From: Poecilobothrus nobilitatus
Taxonomy: Eukaryota; Arthropoda; Insecta; Diptera; Dolichopodidae
Assembly: GCA_947095535.1 (NCBI GenBank)
Contig: OX352773.1
Span: 27,239,398 to 27,303,397, forward strand
Direction of reading: 5' to 3'
DNA length: 64,000 nt
Both the position numbers and the translations under genes were made by a program. Positions 25,928 to 38,519 of the stretch are shown one piece after another. The notes below the pieces were generated by a model. That model ran no database searches. It was not told where the DNA came from and saw only the letters and a list, made by a program, of their open reading frames with translations. Numbering within the stretch: position 1 is the first letter of the stretch; each line of letters begins with the position of its first letter.

Positions 25928-27605
25928 TCTAAATATAATAAAAGACAAGTTGCTGCTGCTGAGTAGCGTGCCCTACTGTTATGTTAAATGTTATTTTAAC
26001 AAATGTTATACTAGGAAAAGAAAGAAACGTACATCTGATATTTACCCATATAACAGATAGAAAACAATAAATATTATAATGTTATGCTATGAAATGAAAG
26101 AAAAAACAAGGCAGTGTATAAATCAAAGTTTTTAAATGTTCGGATTTTTAAGTAGAACATTATAAAATTGCTATAATATTTTTATTTAAATTTTGCTAAG
26201 TAACATTTTCTTAATTTTTTAAAAATTTTGACATAATAAAGTACAATTTTAGAATCAGAAGTTTAGCCCATAATATAGATATATGCATAAAAATATGGGT
26301 ATACATATATTAGATTTATTATAGATTTATTATTTTTTATATAGGCAACAGTTATTTATATGAATGAATGGACGGTAAACATAAACGAACAAAAAAAAAA
26401 TTCAGAATGTTCTATAGGTTATAATTTATATTTTTTAAATAGACTGATGTATAAATTTAATATTTAAAAAAAATAACAGAAAACAAAAAAAAAAAAGTAA
26501 AATGTAATACTGCGAAGAAAAATAAAAACGAATAGAAAAAAAAGAGAACAAAAATGTTACTTTGATTGTTTTTAAATATTTTTAAAGAAAAAAAGAACTA
26601 TTAAAATGTTATGATTTTAAATGAAAAAAACATACCTCTGATATTTACGTACATAACAGATAGAAAAAAGAAATATTAAATGTTATGCTATGAAAAGAAA
26701 GAAACGTACATCTGATATTTAGGTACATAACAGATAGAAAAAAAGAATTAAAATGTTATGCTATAAAAAGAATGAAAAAACAAGGCAGTGCATAAATCAA
26801 AGTTTTTAAAGAGTTGCATTTTTAAGTAGAAATTATAAAAAAATAAAGTGGTGCGTAAAACCAAAGCTTTTAAAGGAGCGCAATTTAAATTATAAAATCA
26901 CAATTTTCAATTAAATTTTGAATGTGTAACATTTTCTTAATTTTATGCTTCTTTTATGATTTTTATTTTCTAAAACTTCAACATTATATGCACAGCCAAT
27001 TTTTATTTTTTTACATAAAAGGTGCGTAAAACTTACGGTGTGAAGATTTTGTAGAGAAAGCGATAGATAAAGAGACAGAATATATTACGGATAGAGTAAA
27101 AATTTGTTTGAAAAATATAACAAAGAAAGTTTTGAAGCATTTGCTATGGCAACCATAGAAAAATATAACAAGTGTACTATATATTATAATTAGGTAAATG
27201 CATCAGATCAATGTAGTTTAGTTTCAAAATTATAAAGTTTGATACTGTATTTTTTTCGAAGCGAAAATTTTTGTTACTATTGGCAAAAATTTATTTACCA
27301 TTGGTTTTTAATCCAACCTTTGGTTTTTTAATCCAAAACTTGGCAAAGAAATTTACAAGAGATGAGATTTATTAAATAATCATTTTTATTACATTTTTGA
27401 AAGAAACTACTTCACAGCATCATTGAGGTTTTTCATTATTTAAAACACTTTAGCAATAAATTTTACATTTATCAATATCTAAATATAATACATATAAGTA
27501 TTTGAATAAATTTACTAAAATTAAATTGTTCATAAAACTGAGGAAACTTTCACAAGAGCTATATTTTTCTACTTATACCCGTCGTATGACGGGCTTTCTT
27601 ACTAG
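25928..27605 (+). mobile_element. Non-autonomous Helitron
   Basis: The left end is host A followed by TCTAAATATAATAAAAGA, similar to the TC-starting 5' ends of Helitrons. The right end has a 6-bp GC-rich hairpin, CCCGTC-GTAT-GACGGG (27,578-27,593), eight bases, then CTAG (27,602-27,605) and host T. A hairpin about ten bases upstream of CTRR, insertion between A and T, and absence of a target duplication are the diagnostic Helitron features. No Rep/helicase coding sequence is visible, so the copy is non-autonomous. An internal tandem repeat lies at 26,625-26,770, and a second 5'-like end starts at 27,478. Confidence 0.6.
26625..26770 (+). repeat. Tandem repeat inside the Helitron
   Basis: Two adjacent units of about 72 bp share CATCTGATATTTAGGTACAT and AACAGATAGAAAAAA, each ending near TGTTATGCTAT. 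A third, earlier copy sits at about 26,028-26,095, followed by the same AACAAGGCAGTG word that follows the second unit at 26,778. Confidence 0.75.
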
Positions 27606-27606
27606 T

Positions 27607-28430
27607 TTTAACATAAAATTAACAATAATATAGAAAACATCAGTTCTGTCCACCATAGAACCGACAGTAGGATACATACAAAACAGCTGTGTCCATCACA
27701 GACCCGATCACAGGAACAGGAAAACTTAATATTTGTATTTTTAATTAGCTTATTAACAAATATTTATAGATAGCTGAAAGTGGTTCGTGCTACTTGCACG
27801 TAACGTAAAAATATTATTTTTGTTTTGTTGCAAATAAGTAGGTTAAGTACATAACAATCATAGGAAAATTGACAGTTTAAAAAAAAAAAAAATTCTCAGC
27901 AAAATTCAACAATAAAAATATTTAGGTATATTGTATAAATAAATATATATAATATGTAGCTATATATGAAAAATGTATTTAGCTCTTTTATCTCTTTTTT
28001 TGTACATTTTAAATATATATAATCTATATTATATGTACATTTCATGCACAAAATTATAAAATTGAAAAAAATAATTTTCGTATTAGTAAAAAATGGCTTG
28101 AAAAAAAAAATCGTATAAATATGAGGACGAACTTTAAAAGTCTGTAGAAGCAAAAAGTATTCTAAGAAAAAGTTGTTGCTCTTTACAACTGCTTTGTGTA
28201 ACAGTTTTCCTTTAATAACTTTTTTCATAATAAAATAATAATTACTTAAAAATATTCGTAAAAAATGTAAAAATGGCCATATCTAAATTGACACTTGATT
28301 CTGATGAATTAAATATGAAATTTTATCGAATTTTGTTTGTGCTGTAGACATGCCTACAAACAGACAGACAGACAAACATCACTCCAAAAACACTTAATTT
28401 AAATATTCTGTTTTTCTTTTTGTTTTTTTT
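27607..28430 (+). repeat. Dispersed repeats, second copies
   Basis: At 27,683-27,714 lies the second copy of the CAGCTGT-TCCA-CACAG fragment seen at 4,311. At about 27,880-28,390 lies the second copy of the interspersed repeat at 4,790, recognisable by GTGTAACAGTTTTCCTTTAA, ATTCGTAAAAAATGTA and a run of ACAGACAGACAGACAAAC. Divergence is high, so these are old. Confidence 0.5.
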
Positions 28431-28439
28431 TTTCCTAAG

Positions 28440-28964
28440 AGAGGTGGGAATCTTCCAAAAACACCTAGAACCCAACTCCCGCTTTAGCTAATATAATAGG
28501 ATGAAACCTTTATCTGCAAACGCAGTATATTGGCTAGGGAGTAGGGATAGGAAAGGATAGGAAATAGATACGGAAACATTGAATGGAGTGGGACTGTAAA
28601 GAAACAATGAATTCGCAGATTATTATTACTATTTTTCTAACAGTGACTATAGCCGTTACAACAGTTACAACATGCAGTAGTATATAACATCTTCCTGCAT
28701 AAGATAATTATTGAAGGCAACCCCCACTGTCACAGTAGCAGTTATTATTATTGGTATTAGTATTCTTATTAATATTATTATTATTTTACTACAGAATCAG
28801 GGCCATCAGTGATTTACAACGTGCAGTAGTATATAACACCTTCCTGCATGATATAACCAAAGCTCCACTTTTGCAGCTATTATTATTATTATTATTATTA
28901 TTACTATTAATTATGCGATATATGTACATTAATACGATGAAATCACTACATATGTTTTATTTGT
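28440..28964 (-). repeat. Repeat-rich segment with a 150-bp tandem duplication
   Basis: GCAGTAGTATATAACATCTT at 28,672 recurs as GCAGTAGTATATAACACCTT at 28,823, both followed by CCTGCAT, so units are spaced about 151 bp. The segment is less AT-rich than its surroundings and includes a (TTA)n run at 28,877-28,902. It lies directly 3' of the tRNA-like head on the minus strand and may be the body of the same SINE or composite element. Confidence 0.5.
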
Positions 28965-28969
28965 ATGAC

Positions 28970-29035
28970 CTGACCGGGGTTTGAACCCAACAACCTCCGA
29001 AAGGTTGGCGACTTAACCACTGCGTCATGAGTCAG
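28970..29035 (-). mobile_element. tRNA-like head of a SINE (or tRNA pseudogene)
   Basis: On the minus strand this reads CTGACTCATGACGCAGTGG... and folds as a tRNA. It has a five-pair CTGAC/GTCAG acceptor part, a GAC/GTC D stem, a perfect CAACC/GGTTG anticodon stem around loop TTTCGGA (anticodon TCG, Arg-like) and a GGG-TTCAAAC-CCC T arm. The Pol III A box (TGACGCAGTGG) and B box (GGTTCAAACCC) are intact. The acceptor stem has mismatches at its base and repeat-like sequence follows without an obvious Pol III terminator, so a SINE head or pseudogene is more likely than a working tRNA. Confidence 0.55.
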
Positions 29036-29040
29036 ATCAA

Positions 29041-32000
29041 ATGAATATACCGGAGAAATGGAGAAATGCATATATTCAAAAATCTGAGGATCGAAATTTT
29101 CGTGTCATCACATGTATGCGATCGTCAAAAATGAAGACTTCAAACCTTAGTTTTAGTTTAGTTTAGTTTTAGTTTTTTTTTTATATTTCTTATTACTATT
29201 CAAAAAAGTGTAACTACTTATTTCCATTCAATTAAATTTTCTGAATTCTAGTAAATATTAGTATTTATATTAGTAATCTTTTTCTAATCCAACAACATAT
29301 TGCATACATATTACAGCTTCACCTTACTTTATTGTCAGCTACCGTTATTTCACTCCATATTTTTTTTTGTCTGTTCTTTACTACTTACTAAATAACTGCA
29401 TCTTCGTACGTTGATTTTTATATATTTGACATTTGTGAAAAAATTAGTGTTTCTCAAACTTTTGTGTTGAATGAAGAAAAAAGAAATATCTTATTCAAGT
29501 TACATAATATTATTTCTTTTACTTTTCTCACTTTATCATTATTTGGCAAATACTTTCTTCTAAAAATCTAATTATACCTTGGATGATGGTGGAAGGTGTT
29601 ATTGTTAAATATGTATTTTGTTTTATTTTCTTTTTTTTGAATTTGAAATCAATATTACCAACGATTTTGTTATATTTTATATTCATTTTCAATTTTTATA
29701 TTAAAATCAACCTTGAACTTGTATTAAATTCTGTTGACAAAAAATAACTTTTATTTTATACTGTGAAACGAAATGACTAGAAAATATCAGAATATATGTA
29801 TGTGTATGTATATATTTTTTATTAATACTATACCTACTAATGGTTAATGAAAATTTATCAACAAAAAAAAAAAAATTTAATAAAAAATTCTAGAAAGTTG
29901 AAATAAAAACATGTCTTTTAATTTAACTTTAATTTTTTAAGTTCCAATATTTTTTTCTGAATATTGAATTCTTGGTGCTATTTTTCATATAATATATGTA
30001 CATATGTATATAAAAATATTCTAGTATAAAAACTATTCAAATCAATTTAACATTTAAAATTGTTGTTTATTTTTTTCTGATTCTAAGTTGACCGTTTTTT
30101 GTAAGCTTTTTGTATATAAGTCTATACGTGTATAAAAGTCTATTTCATTCATAAAAAAAAAAAATGAATATTTTACCACAGCAACCACAGTCTCTGTTGT
30201 AGGCTTTTACAATATTGACAATATTTTTCTAAACAATTTTCATTAAAATAGTTTTTGTTTTTGTATTTAAAAAAGTATATTGTTTTTTTTTTTATCTCTC
30301 TCCAAATAATAATTTTGTTTACATAGGTCATTTTTTTTTAATAGAGAATTTAAATGTTAACTTAAGCTTATAAATACAACATAGAAAATATTGACCCACA
30401 TTGAAATCAAGTGATCTCTCTGCGGGTAAAAAATTTTTTAATTTAAAAATATGAATTTGAATTTATTGTCTAGTCCATGTTTACAATACGTTTTTGACGT
30501 CAATCAAAGTCTTACATACTAGCATACCAGCAATTTCAAATTAAATGAAATAAAAAATAAAATACGATTACAATTACAGTAAATTCGTTTTTAGAAATAT
30601 CCCATGTTTTTACTTTTGTGAAGACTCGTTTGGTTTATCTTGTATCATAATAATTAACATTAAATATTTATTTTCGATTGATTCGCTTCTATATAGCGCT
30701 GTCATACCAACTTTATCTAACATTTTAAAAATATCAATAAATAGGTAGTCATTTTTGTTATAATTCTTTTCATAACTTCTTCAAAATATTTCAATAATTT
30801 ATCAATGATAAAGAACAGTTAAAAATATATTAGTTAAAGTAGCAGTTTAATTTTGAAGTGTCGAAATTTACTTTACATAGACTTGAACCACAGATTAAAT
30901 AAACTATATAGACGATCAGTTTCATATAAAAAATTTTAGTTTTTTTTTGGAGCCAGACTAAACAGTTTATGGAGCTAGACTAAGTATTTTAGAATATTTT
31001 AATTACAAAAATAAAATACAAAAGAATATTCTATAAATTTTTATTTTTGCTATTTAAATATTCTAAAATACATAGTCTGGCTGCAAAAAAATGTTTATGC
31101 TGGTTCCTAAAATTGACTTAAAATTTTTATTTGAAATTGTTCTCTTGTATAGTTTATTTAGGTCTGCGTTTGAACAATAGTGTATATAATTGTATAATAA
31201 TATTCTATGTTCAAAATAATGAGTTGACACTGTTAAAATTTATAATTAGAGTTAAAATATTTTTTCTGAGATTTTAATATTTCAATAACAAAAAAAAAAA
31301 AAAACTAAATTATGATAATAAGTTTAGTTTAAAAAAAAAAAAAACAAAAACAGTTTAAAATGATAATCAGGATGAATAATCTAAGTATCTTAGGGTTAAT
31401 TTATTTATACAAAAGTTTGCTTTTGTTTTTTTTTTTTTTTGTTTTCAAAAGTGCATAAAAACAAATAACTGCAATCGTTGTATAGAAGAAAAATTTCATT
31501 TGATTGATACGTATAACTGGATCGCGTGTACAAAGGTCTAATTGTAAATAATTGTATAGATTAATTGTTAAATAAATTATTAATTTATTTTTACAATGCA
31601 TAATTTAATAAAATTAAATTTTCTGGCACATTAATTAAAGTATAGATATACATACATATGTCGAATAATATACAAATTTTTAATTGTGTGGAACAACAAC
31701 TTACGCAACAATATGCATTTCAAACTTTTAAACCGTCAAGCCAATGATAAACTTAAGGAATTAAATTAATTTATATAAAATTTTTCACAAAATAAAATTA
31801 CATTTTTCTGGACGGATTATTCATCCTATACTATGACTGAGAGAGCAGTGCACTAACATTGTTACATGTTTTGTATTTTCGGTATTATTTTTGGAGTAAA
31901 CATAATTGGCTTAATTCTTAAAGAAAGTGTTAGCAAACTCACTTAATAATATAATTTCTTATAGCGTTTAACTTTTGCTACATATGCATATTATGTACAT

Positions 32001-32990
32001 ATTTAAAAAAAATCCGAATCCTTTTAATTTACAGTTAAACAATATTATATATAAAAGTTTCCTAAAATGAGGTTCAATATAATATTAAAATTTATTTTTT
32101 TTTTTATACCCTATACCAAAAATCCTTTAATATAATTAATTAATTATCTGCCATAAATTAATTATGAAACAACAAAATATTAATTTTATTTGTTATCATT
32201 TTTTATTAAATATTTTTTTTCTTTTTTTATTATCTATGATCGTTTATAATATTGATAAAATTACTTTAAAAAAAAGAAAAAGAATTTTCTTTTAATTAAT
32301 GGAAGTAATTTTTGTTTTTTCGAAAATAATATAGATTCAGTTTAATTTTTAAAAAATCAATATTTTGAGAAGAAATAAAAACAAAAAAAAAAAACAAAAT
32401 GGACAATTGTCACAATTTCATTTCTTGTATATATATAATTAAAAAAAAAAGAAGGTTTATTTGAATGGACTAGAGAGTAGAGACTATCATAATAATAACA
32501 ATAAAAGTCGTCGTATTTGGAAAGAAGCCAATAAAAAGTTGTATTTTTTATTTTTATAATTTTCTTTTTTTGCTAAATATGAAGAAATGGATTAAGTAAT
32601 ATAAAATAATAAATATATATATATATTCATATATATAAGAATATATACATATTATAAATAAAAAATATTTAAAACAATAATTTATTATAAAAAAAAAAAA
32701 TAAATAAAATGATTCCAGTTAGTTTATAAAATAAAACTTAAGAAATATTTTTGAAAATATAAAATATGAATACATATATATAATTTTGATCTCAGGCATA
32801 AACAAAAATTGACCCGGAAATAACTATAGCTTATTTTAGTGGAAATTGGCATTGGTTAAAAATTATAAACTATCTATTTAATGAATATAAAGAAAAATTA
32901 ATTAGTAAAATTACACATATTAAATGATCCAAACATAAAAATAATTAGAAAAAACATTTAGAATTATTAATTAAAAAATGACTAAAAAAT
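29041..32990. other. AT-rich region without a recognised gene
   Basis: No exon supported. A hairpin lies at 30,971-31,084 (separate entry). GGATGAATAATC at 31,370 and GATTATTCATCC at 31,817 are a short inverted pair of unknown meaning. Confidence 0.55.
30971..31084. repeat. Short hairpin (inverted repeat) element
   Basis: The left arm GGAGCTAGACTAAGTATTTT AGAATATTTT... is matched on the other strand by the right arm CCAGACTATGTATTTTAGAA TATTTAAATAGC. The arms are about 48 bp and roughly 85% identical with a short centre. A further GGAGCCAGACTAAAC copy precedes it at 30,951. Probably a small foldback element; no target duplication is evident. Confidence 0.6.
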
Positions 32991-32999
32991 TTGTGTTAA

Positions 33000-33480
33000 T
33001 TCTTTTATATAATTCTTTTATATACATACCTATATAAAGATAGATCAAGGGTATAATATAGTTGCTTTTACGTTTGCAACACCTTAAAAAGGGAACGAAA
33101 TATATAGATTTGGCAAAGTATTTATATATTATATTCTTCCTCAGGATTAAATTTTATGTCAATTTAGCTATGTACGACTGCTTGCCTGTTCATCCATCAG
33201 CGCAATATCTCAAATAATAATGCAGCTTAGAATTCAAAAAATTTTTCAAATCTCAAATCGATCATTCGAGATTATAGCTAACAACTTTTTTTTTTTTCAG
33301 AGTATAACTTAGTATATCTAGTTAAGATATAGTTATCTGACATTTTGTTAAAACAAGAGCAGCAAGTTCGACTAGTTTTTAAAAGTTTGCCAAAAAAATT
33401 AAGTTTTATACATATTGTATACCAGGAGAAATTATGAAATGAAAGAAGGAAGACGTTTGACAGAGACAGTCGTTTCACAT
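33000..33480 (+). mobile_element. DINE-1-like interspersed repeat, degenerate copy
   Basis: GATCAAGGGTATAATATAGT, ACGTTTGCAACACCTTAAAA, CAATTTAGCTATGTACGACT, GCTTGCCTGTTCATCC and TATAACTTAGTATATCTAG occur in the same order as in the better copy at 36,648-37,405. The layout is that of the DINE-1/INE-1 (Helentron-related) repeats of flies. The terminal ATACCCGTAT is not recognisable here. Confidence 0.5.
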
Positions 33481-36400
33481 TTTAAATGTTTCAAAATTGT
33501 CAAAATCAAATCAGATAGGCAGAGGAATAATGCTTACTTTTCTATATTTCTAAAAAAGAATGTATGGTTTAAAATTAAATTTTAATTAGTATATGATCAA
33601 GATTAGAAAAATTTTACATATTAAGCCTTCTCTTCATCTCTTCATTCATTAAAATATATGTTCGCGGCGTGTATGCAATGCACAATAAAAAATAAAATTA
33701 AGAAAAAAAAAATAAACTGAATAAATATTTTAAAATATATATTTATACATATATAAAATATATAAATTTTTACAATTTAAGCAATAGTTGGCAACAAAAT
33801 TACTAATACTTTTTTATTCAGTGTTATCTTTTATTGATTTTTTTAAATTCAATTGAATAATAAAAATATTCTAAAAATATCAATTGAAAATAAAATAATA
33901 AAAATTGTACATTTTACCTAAATATCTCAGACGAACCAAATATTTTAATTTATAAATTTAAAAAAAAAAACAAAACAATAGTAAAAATTGATTTTAAGAT
34001 ACAATATATACGATATGTTAAATTTTTTGTACTTTAAGATTAATTTTTGTGCAATTAACACTTCCTCCTAAATGTTTCAATACATATTATAATTATATAC
34101 GATGTATAATATAATAAAATAAAAAAATGTACATATTATGCATTTGATGATTTTTGATAAATTTGTGAATCTTAAATTGTGCGGCTTCTATACAAAACAT
34201 TATAGTAAGGAGTGCCCCAATGGTATAAAAAGTCTAAAGAAATAAAACTAAAATACTTTTCTAAAACTCTTGGTTTTTTTGTTTTTTCTTTTCAACGAAA
34301 AGAAGTTATCTTTAGAATATATAGGGAGGTCGTTGATTGAAATAAAACAGAATTATATATGTACATACAATAATGTAATATATACCTAAATATATAAATA
34401 TATGTACTTATGTATAAAATAATATATATTTGTGTTTTGTTAAAAAAAAAAAAAAAAATATCGTTTCTAAATTCGTTTTTTTTTTGTTTAGTTGTCTTTA
34501 AATTTAAATCTAAAATAGAATTAATACTAAAATAAAATTGAATGTTCTATAGTCATGATAAACAGAACAAATATAATGAAAATAATTTAAAGAACAGAAG
34601 AAAAAAAATCTCCCTCTAAAATGAACTTAAAAAATAATAAAAAAAAAAAAGAAATCGGAAAACAAAAATAAATGTAGTGTTTTAAAACTAAAAAGTCATT
34701 CTAATGTTCTTAGCTTGACAGTTTTAGAAAACAATAATTGTTTTTTGTTTTTAAATTTTCCTATTTTAGTTATAGGCTAATTAAATGTTAAGTTAATTTA
34801 TTTTTGGTTTAAGAATTTACAGAGGGAAATGAATTAGCAATAACCTCTAAAAGATATATTAAATGATAGAAACATACATAAGTGCATGAATAACAAATAA
34901 TTTTTTATACGGTTATACCGTTTTTTTTTGATTTAAATTAATATTTAAATAAAAATCAATACTATAAATATGTATAACAGATTAAAAAGTGTGTATTTAA
35001 TTCGAAATATTTGGAAGAGATAGATGCCCATCAGTAAAAAAATAACATAAGATAAAGTAAAATGTACAATATTAATTTATTAAATTATAGAAAATTTATA
35101 AAAAACAGAACCTAAAGAGGAGGCCTTTCGTCAAAATAATTTGAGCCCGATTCAATTCTCCTTTCTTTCAGGAATATTGATTTTTTTCTGAAGTATCCTA
35201 TTATATTTCTATTGCAAGAAAAAAAATTTTAGTTTTTTCATTGTTTAATTTTTAGCAGATTTTTCAAAAAATTTTTTGAAAAATATTTTACAATTTTACA
35301 AATTTTTTTAAAAATGTGCCTATAATTTCACTCTGTTCGTCTCTCCACCTGTTTACAAAACTTCTACACCGTTTCAGATACAAGAATGAAAATTTAATCA
35401 TGTATGTATAGGTCTTTAAAAAAAAAAATGTCGTAGAGCATCTTGTTAATGTATCTCCTCATGTATCTACTCATTACACGGAGCTAGAGCCGCTCAAAAT
35501 TTAAAGAAAAAAACCCTATATTTAAATATCTATATCTCACGTTTCTGTTTAACATTTTTTCGAACTAAAAACGCCAAAAGACAGAACTTTTTCTTATCTA
35601 ATATAAAAAAATATCAAAATTATAATTTTTTAAAATTTAGTATTAACTTTTACGATAATTATGTAAAAGTAAAATTTTGAAAGATTTTTGCAAAACACCA
35701 CACCTTTTTAAGAGCTTTATTAGGGCTTAAAAATTGAAAATTTGTCATTTTTATATAAGACAGTCCATGCACTTGTACAAATTTTACGGTAGGGTAGGAT
35801 AAAATACGGTAGGGTACTTTAAATTGAAGGAAGAAGTAATTGTCTTGTGATTTTTCACATTTTTTTCTTAAAAATTTTGATGTAAGTCACATTACTCTAA
35901 AGTTTAAACTATTTGTATTCTTTTGAAAAATGTGCGCCTTTAAAAAGTATTGATTTTCATTCTACCTTGTTTTAATTTATTATAAAATTAAGATTAAAAA
36001 ATACGGTATAATATAAAATTTCAATATTGTAAAAAAAAAAAAATTAACCAAATTTGATTTTTGATTATTATTATAATAAATAATAATCATGTTCAGAATT
36101 TACAATACAACTATAATATTTCTTCAAGAATACCTATGATGGGTTAGGAATACTAAAAGTGTATCGATACATATATATAGATAATAATGAATAAGAGTAC
36201 TTAAATTATTTCTACATTTTGAAGAAAAATAACAGAAAATAGAGAAATTTTCTTTTACGTAAAACTTTTTGTATTTTATAATTTAATTTTTTTAAACTTT
36301 TCATTTATGATTTTTTTTTAAGAATTAATTATATGTACGAGGGAGGTATACTATACACTTGTATAATTATAATTTTATAACATTTGATGAAGTGTTATAG

Positions 36401-36647
36401 TTGCAAATATCCTATTTTTTGAAATATGTGTATATAATTCACTTTTTTCATAGTGGTTGATACTCGTATTCTTGGTATTAATACTTCTTCGTATTAATAC
36501 TTTTTTCTTTAGAACATTTGGACACTTTTTAGCATCGTTGAAAAACTACAAAAATTAAATATGACAAATTTGAAAAGTCAATTGAATTTTTAAATTGGAA
36601 TATGTAAAAATAGGTCTCGCTAATAAAATCGAAGTTAAACCTAAATT
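33481..36647. other. AT-rich region without a recognised gene
   Basis: No exon supported. At 35,100-35,560 a less AT-rich patch (GAGGAGGCCTTTCGTC, CTGTTCGTCTCTCCACCTG, CACGGAGCTAGAGCCGC) looks like part of an interspersed repeat whose family I cannot name. Confidence 0.5.
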
Positions 36648-37405
36648 TTTATACCCGTATGAAATATGTTCAAGGGTATAATAAATTTGCTATTATACGT
36701 TTGTGACACCTTAAAAGAGTCCAGCTAGATATAGTGTCAAAGGTATGGATCTGCTCAGAATCGAATTCTGAGTTGATTAAGCCATGTACGCGCCTGTCTG
36801 TCCGCACGATAACTCAAAAAATAAGGGAGCTAGGAGGCGGAAATTTTTTTTACTTCACTTTTGAAAAATTGTTACTTTTTTTTATTTAAATCTAGCATTT
36901 TCGGCCGCCAGATTCGAGTAGCTGCCATACAATTTCTTTCTTTATATAGACATAACTCAGTATCTATTCAAGCTAGGTATCTGAAATTTTGCAAATGATG
37001 ATCAAGTTTTATGGCAACAACTTCGGTAAAAGTTGGTTGTGATGGTACGACAGGTTCGGGTAGCTGCCACACAACTTCTCTTTTTAAATGAAAATAACTC
37101 AGTGTCTACTCAAGCTAGGAATCTGAAATTTAGTAAAGAGATGTCGAGTTACATGCCAACAACTTTCGTAAAATTTGGTTGGTGTAGAGCAGTCGGTTCA
37201 GTCGGTCGGTAAAATCAAGTTTTATGGCCACAACTTCTGTAAAATTTGGTTGTGCTGGTGCAATAGTTTCGGGTAGCTGCCATACAACTCAACAATTTAC
37301 ATAAATATATCTCTGTATAGTTAACGTTGGTACTAAAACATCTGAAAGTTTTTAAAAGATAGTCAAGTTTTATAGAAACATGATATATTACGTTTATACG
37401 GGTAT
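36648..37405 (+). mobile_element. DINE-1-like (Helentron-related) repeat with internal tandem units
   Basis: Ends carry a perfect 10-bp inverted pair, ATACCCGTAT (36,650) and ATACGGGTAT (about 37,394). Just inside the left end is CAAGGGTATAATAAATTTG, then TACGTTTGTGACACC and CGCGCCTGTCTGTCCGCACG. The centre holds about three 150-bp tandem units built around GTAGCTGCCAYACAA, ATAACTCAGT, CAAGCTAGG and ATCTGAAATTT, starting near 36,915, 37,055 and 37,270. The arrangement, with end block, CTGTCTGTCCG block and central tandem repeats, is that of DINE-1/INE-1 elements. The family name is by architecture from memory, not a database match. Confidence 0.55.
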
Positions 37406-38390
37406 CCCAGAGTTGACACAGTCTACTCTACTGCGCTCTTCCTTGTTTTTTTATAATCTAATTATAATTTTTTTTCGCTTTTGCTTTTTAATTTTGTATT
37501 ATACTAATTATAAAAATGATTGGAACAACATTAGGTCAAACTGATAATTTAATGTACATATTATATATCAACTATATATATATATACTATAATTATATTA
37601 CACCAAGTATAATATACATATATATGATAATATTTTTTGACAATATATATCAGTCAATACGTACTTATAAGTATAATTTGTTTAATCTTTTTATTAAATT
37701 TACGTCAAAAATAATAATAAAGAAACTTTGCAATTAATTGACCAATGAAATTAAAAGTAATATGTAACATATAATTATTCACATATTTTGCTAAAATCTT
37801 ATCTATTTAAATGTTTTTATATACTTATGTATATAGTTATATTAGTTATATAGTTAAATATATATAATAGTTTAGAAATTAAGAACTAAAATAAAAATTA
37901 TTTATAAGTACTTTTAAAAAAATTCGAACATTAATATTGTTTTATGAAATTTTTGCCCTAAAAATGCTAAAAAAAATTTCAATTAAATAATATAAAAATT
38001 TGTACATTAAAATTTAAATATGAATAGTAAAATTTCTTTACATATCCAACAGATACATAAATTGTTATACTCTATAAGACACAATAACTTATAATAAAAC
38101 AGCACTTTCTTAATAAAAATGTTTAAAGAGAAGAAAGAGAAGCTATGATATTTCAAATTAATATTTTATTGTTGAACTTTATTGAAAATTCTTCAAAAAA
38201 ATATTTGGTTAAATAATAATTAACATATCTTAAAATAAACAAAAATAACTACAGAAAATCAATTATAAGACATTACATCAAACTTTTTTTAGAATCTTAA
38301 GATAAAGATAGATATAGCCTACTTTGTACATTTTTGGAATAAACAGTGTATGTTATATGAGATATATGTTACAAATATTTACTATTTTTA
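37406..38390. other. AT-rich stretch without a recognised gene
   Basis: The bases just after the DINE-1-like end (to about 37,445, CACAGTCTACTCTACTGCGC) may still belong to that repeat. The rest is TA-rich with nothing recognisable. Confidence 0.5.
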
Positions 38391-38393
38391 AGC

Positions 38394-38437
38394 ACATATT
38401 GTATAGTATACTGTATACTGTATACTATACAATATGT
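38394..38437. repeat. Perfect 18-bp-arm palindrome
   Basis: The left arm ACATATTGTATAGTATAC and right arm GTATACTATACAATATGT are exact reverse complements separated by eight bases, TGTATACT. It would extrude as a stable cruciform. It lies about 100 bases upstream of a SINE tail and may belong to the same insertion. Confidence 0.9.
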
Positions 38438-38519
38438 ACAGTAAAGCACATATGTTTTTTTCATATTTAAGATTTAGCTGAATAAGGTTTCTGTTCTGAA
38501 ATATGCGTTCTGTTACAAC

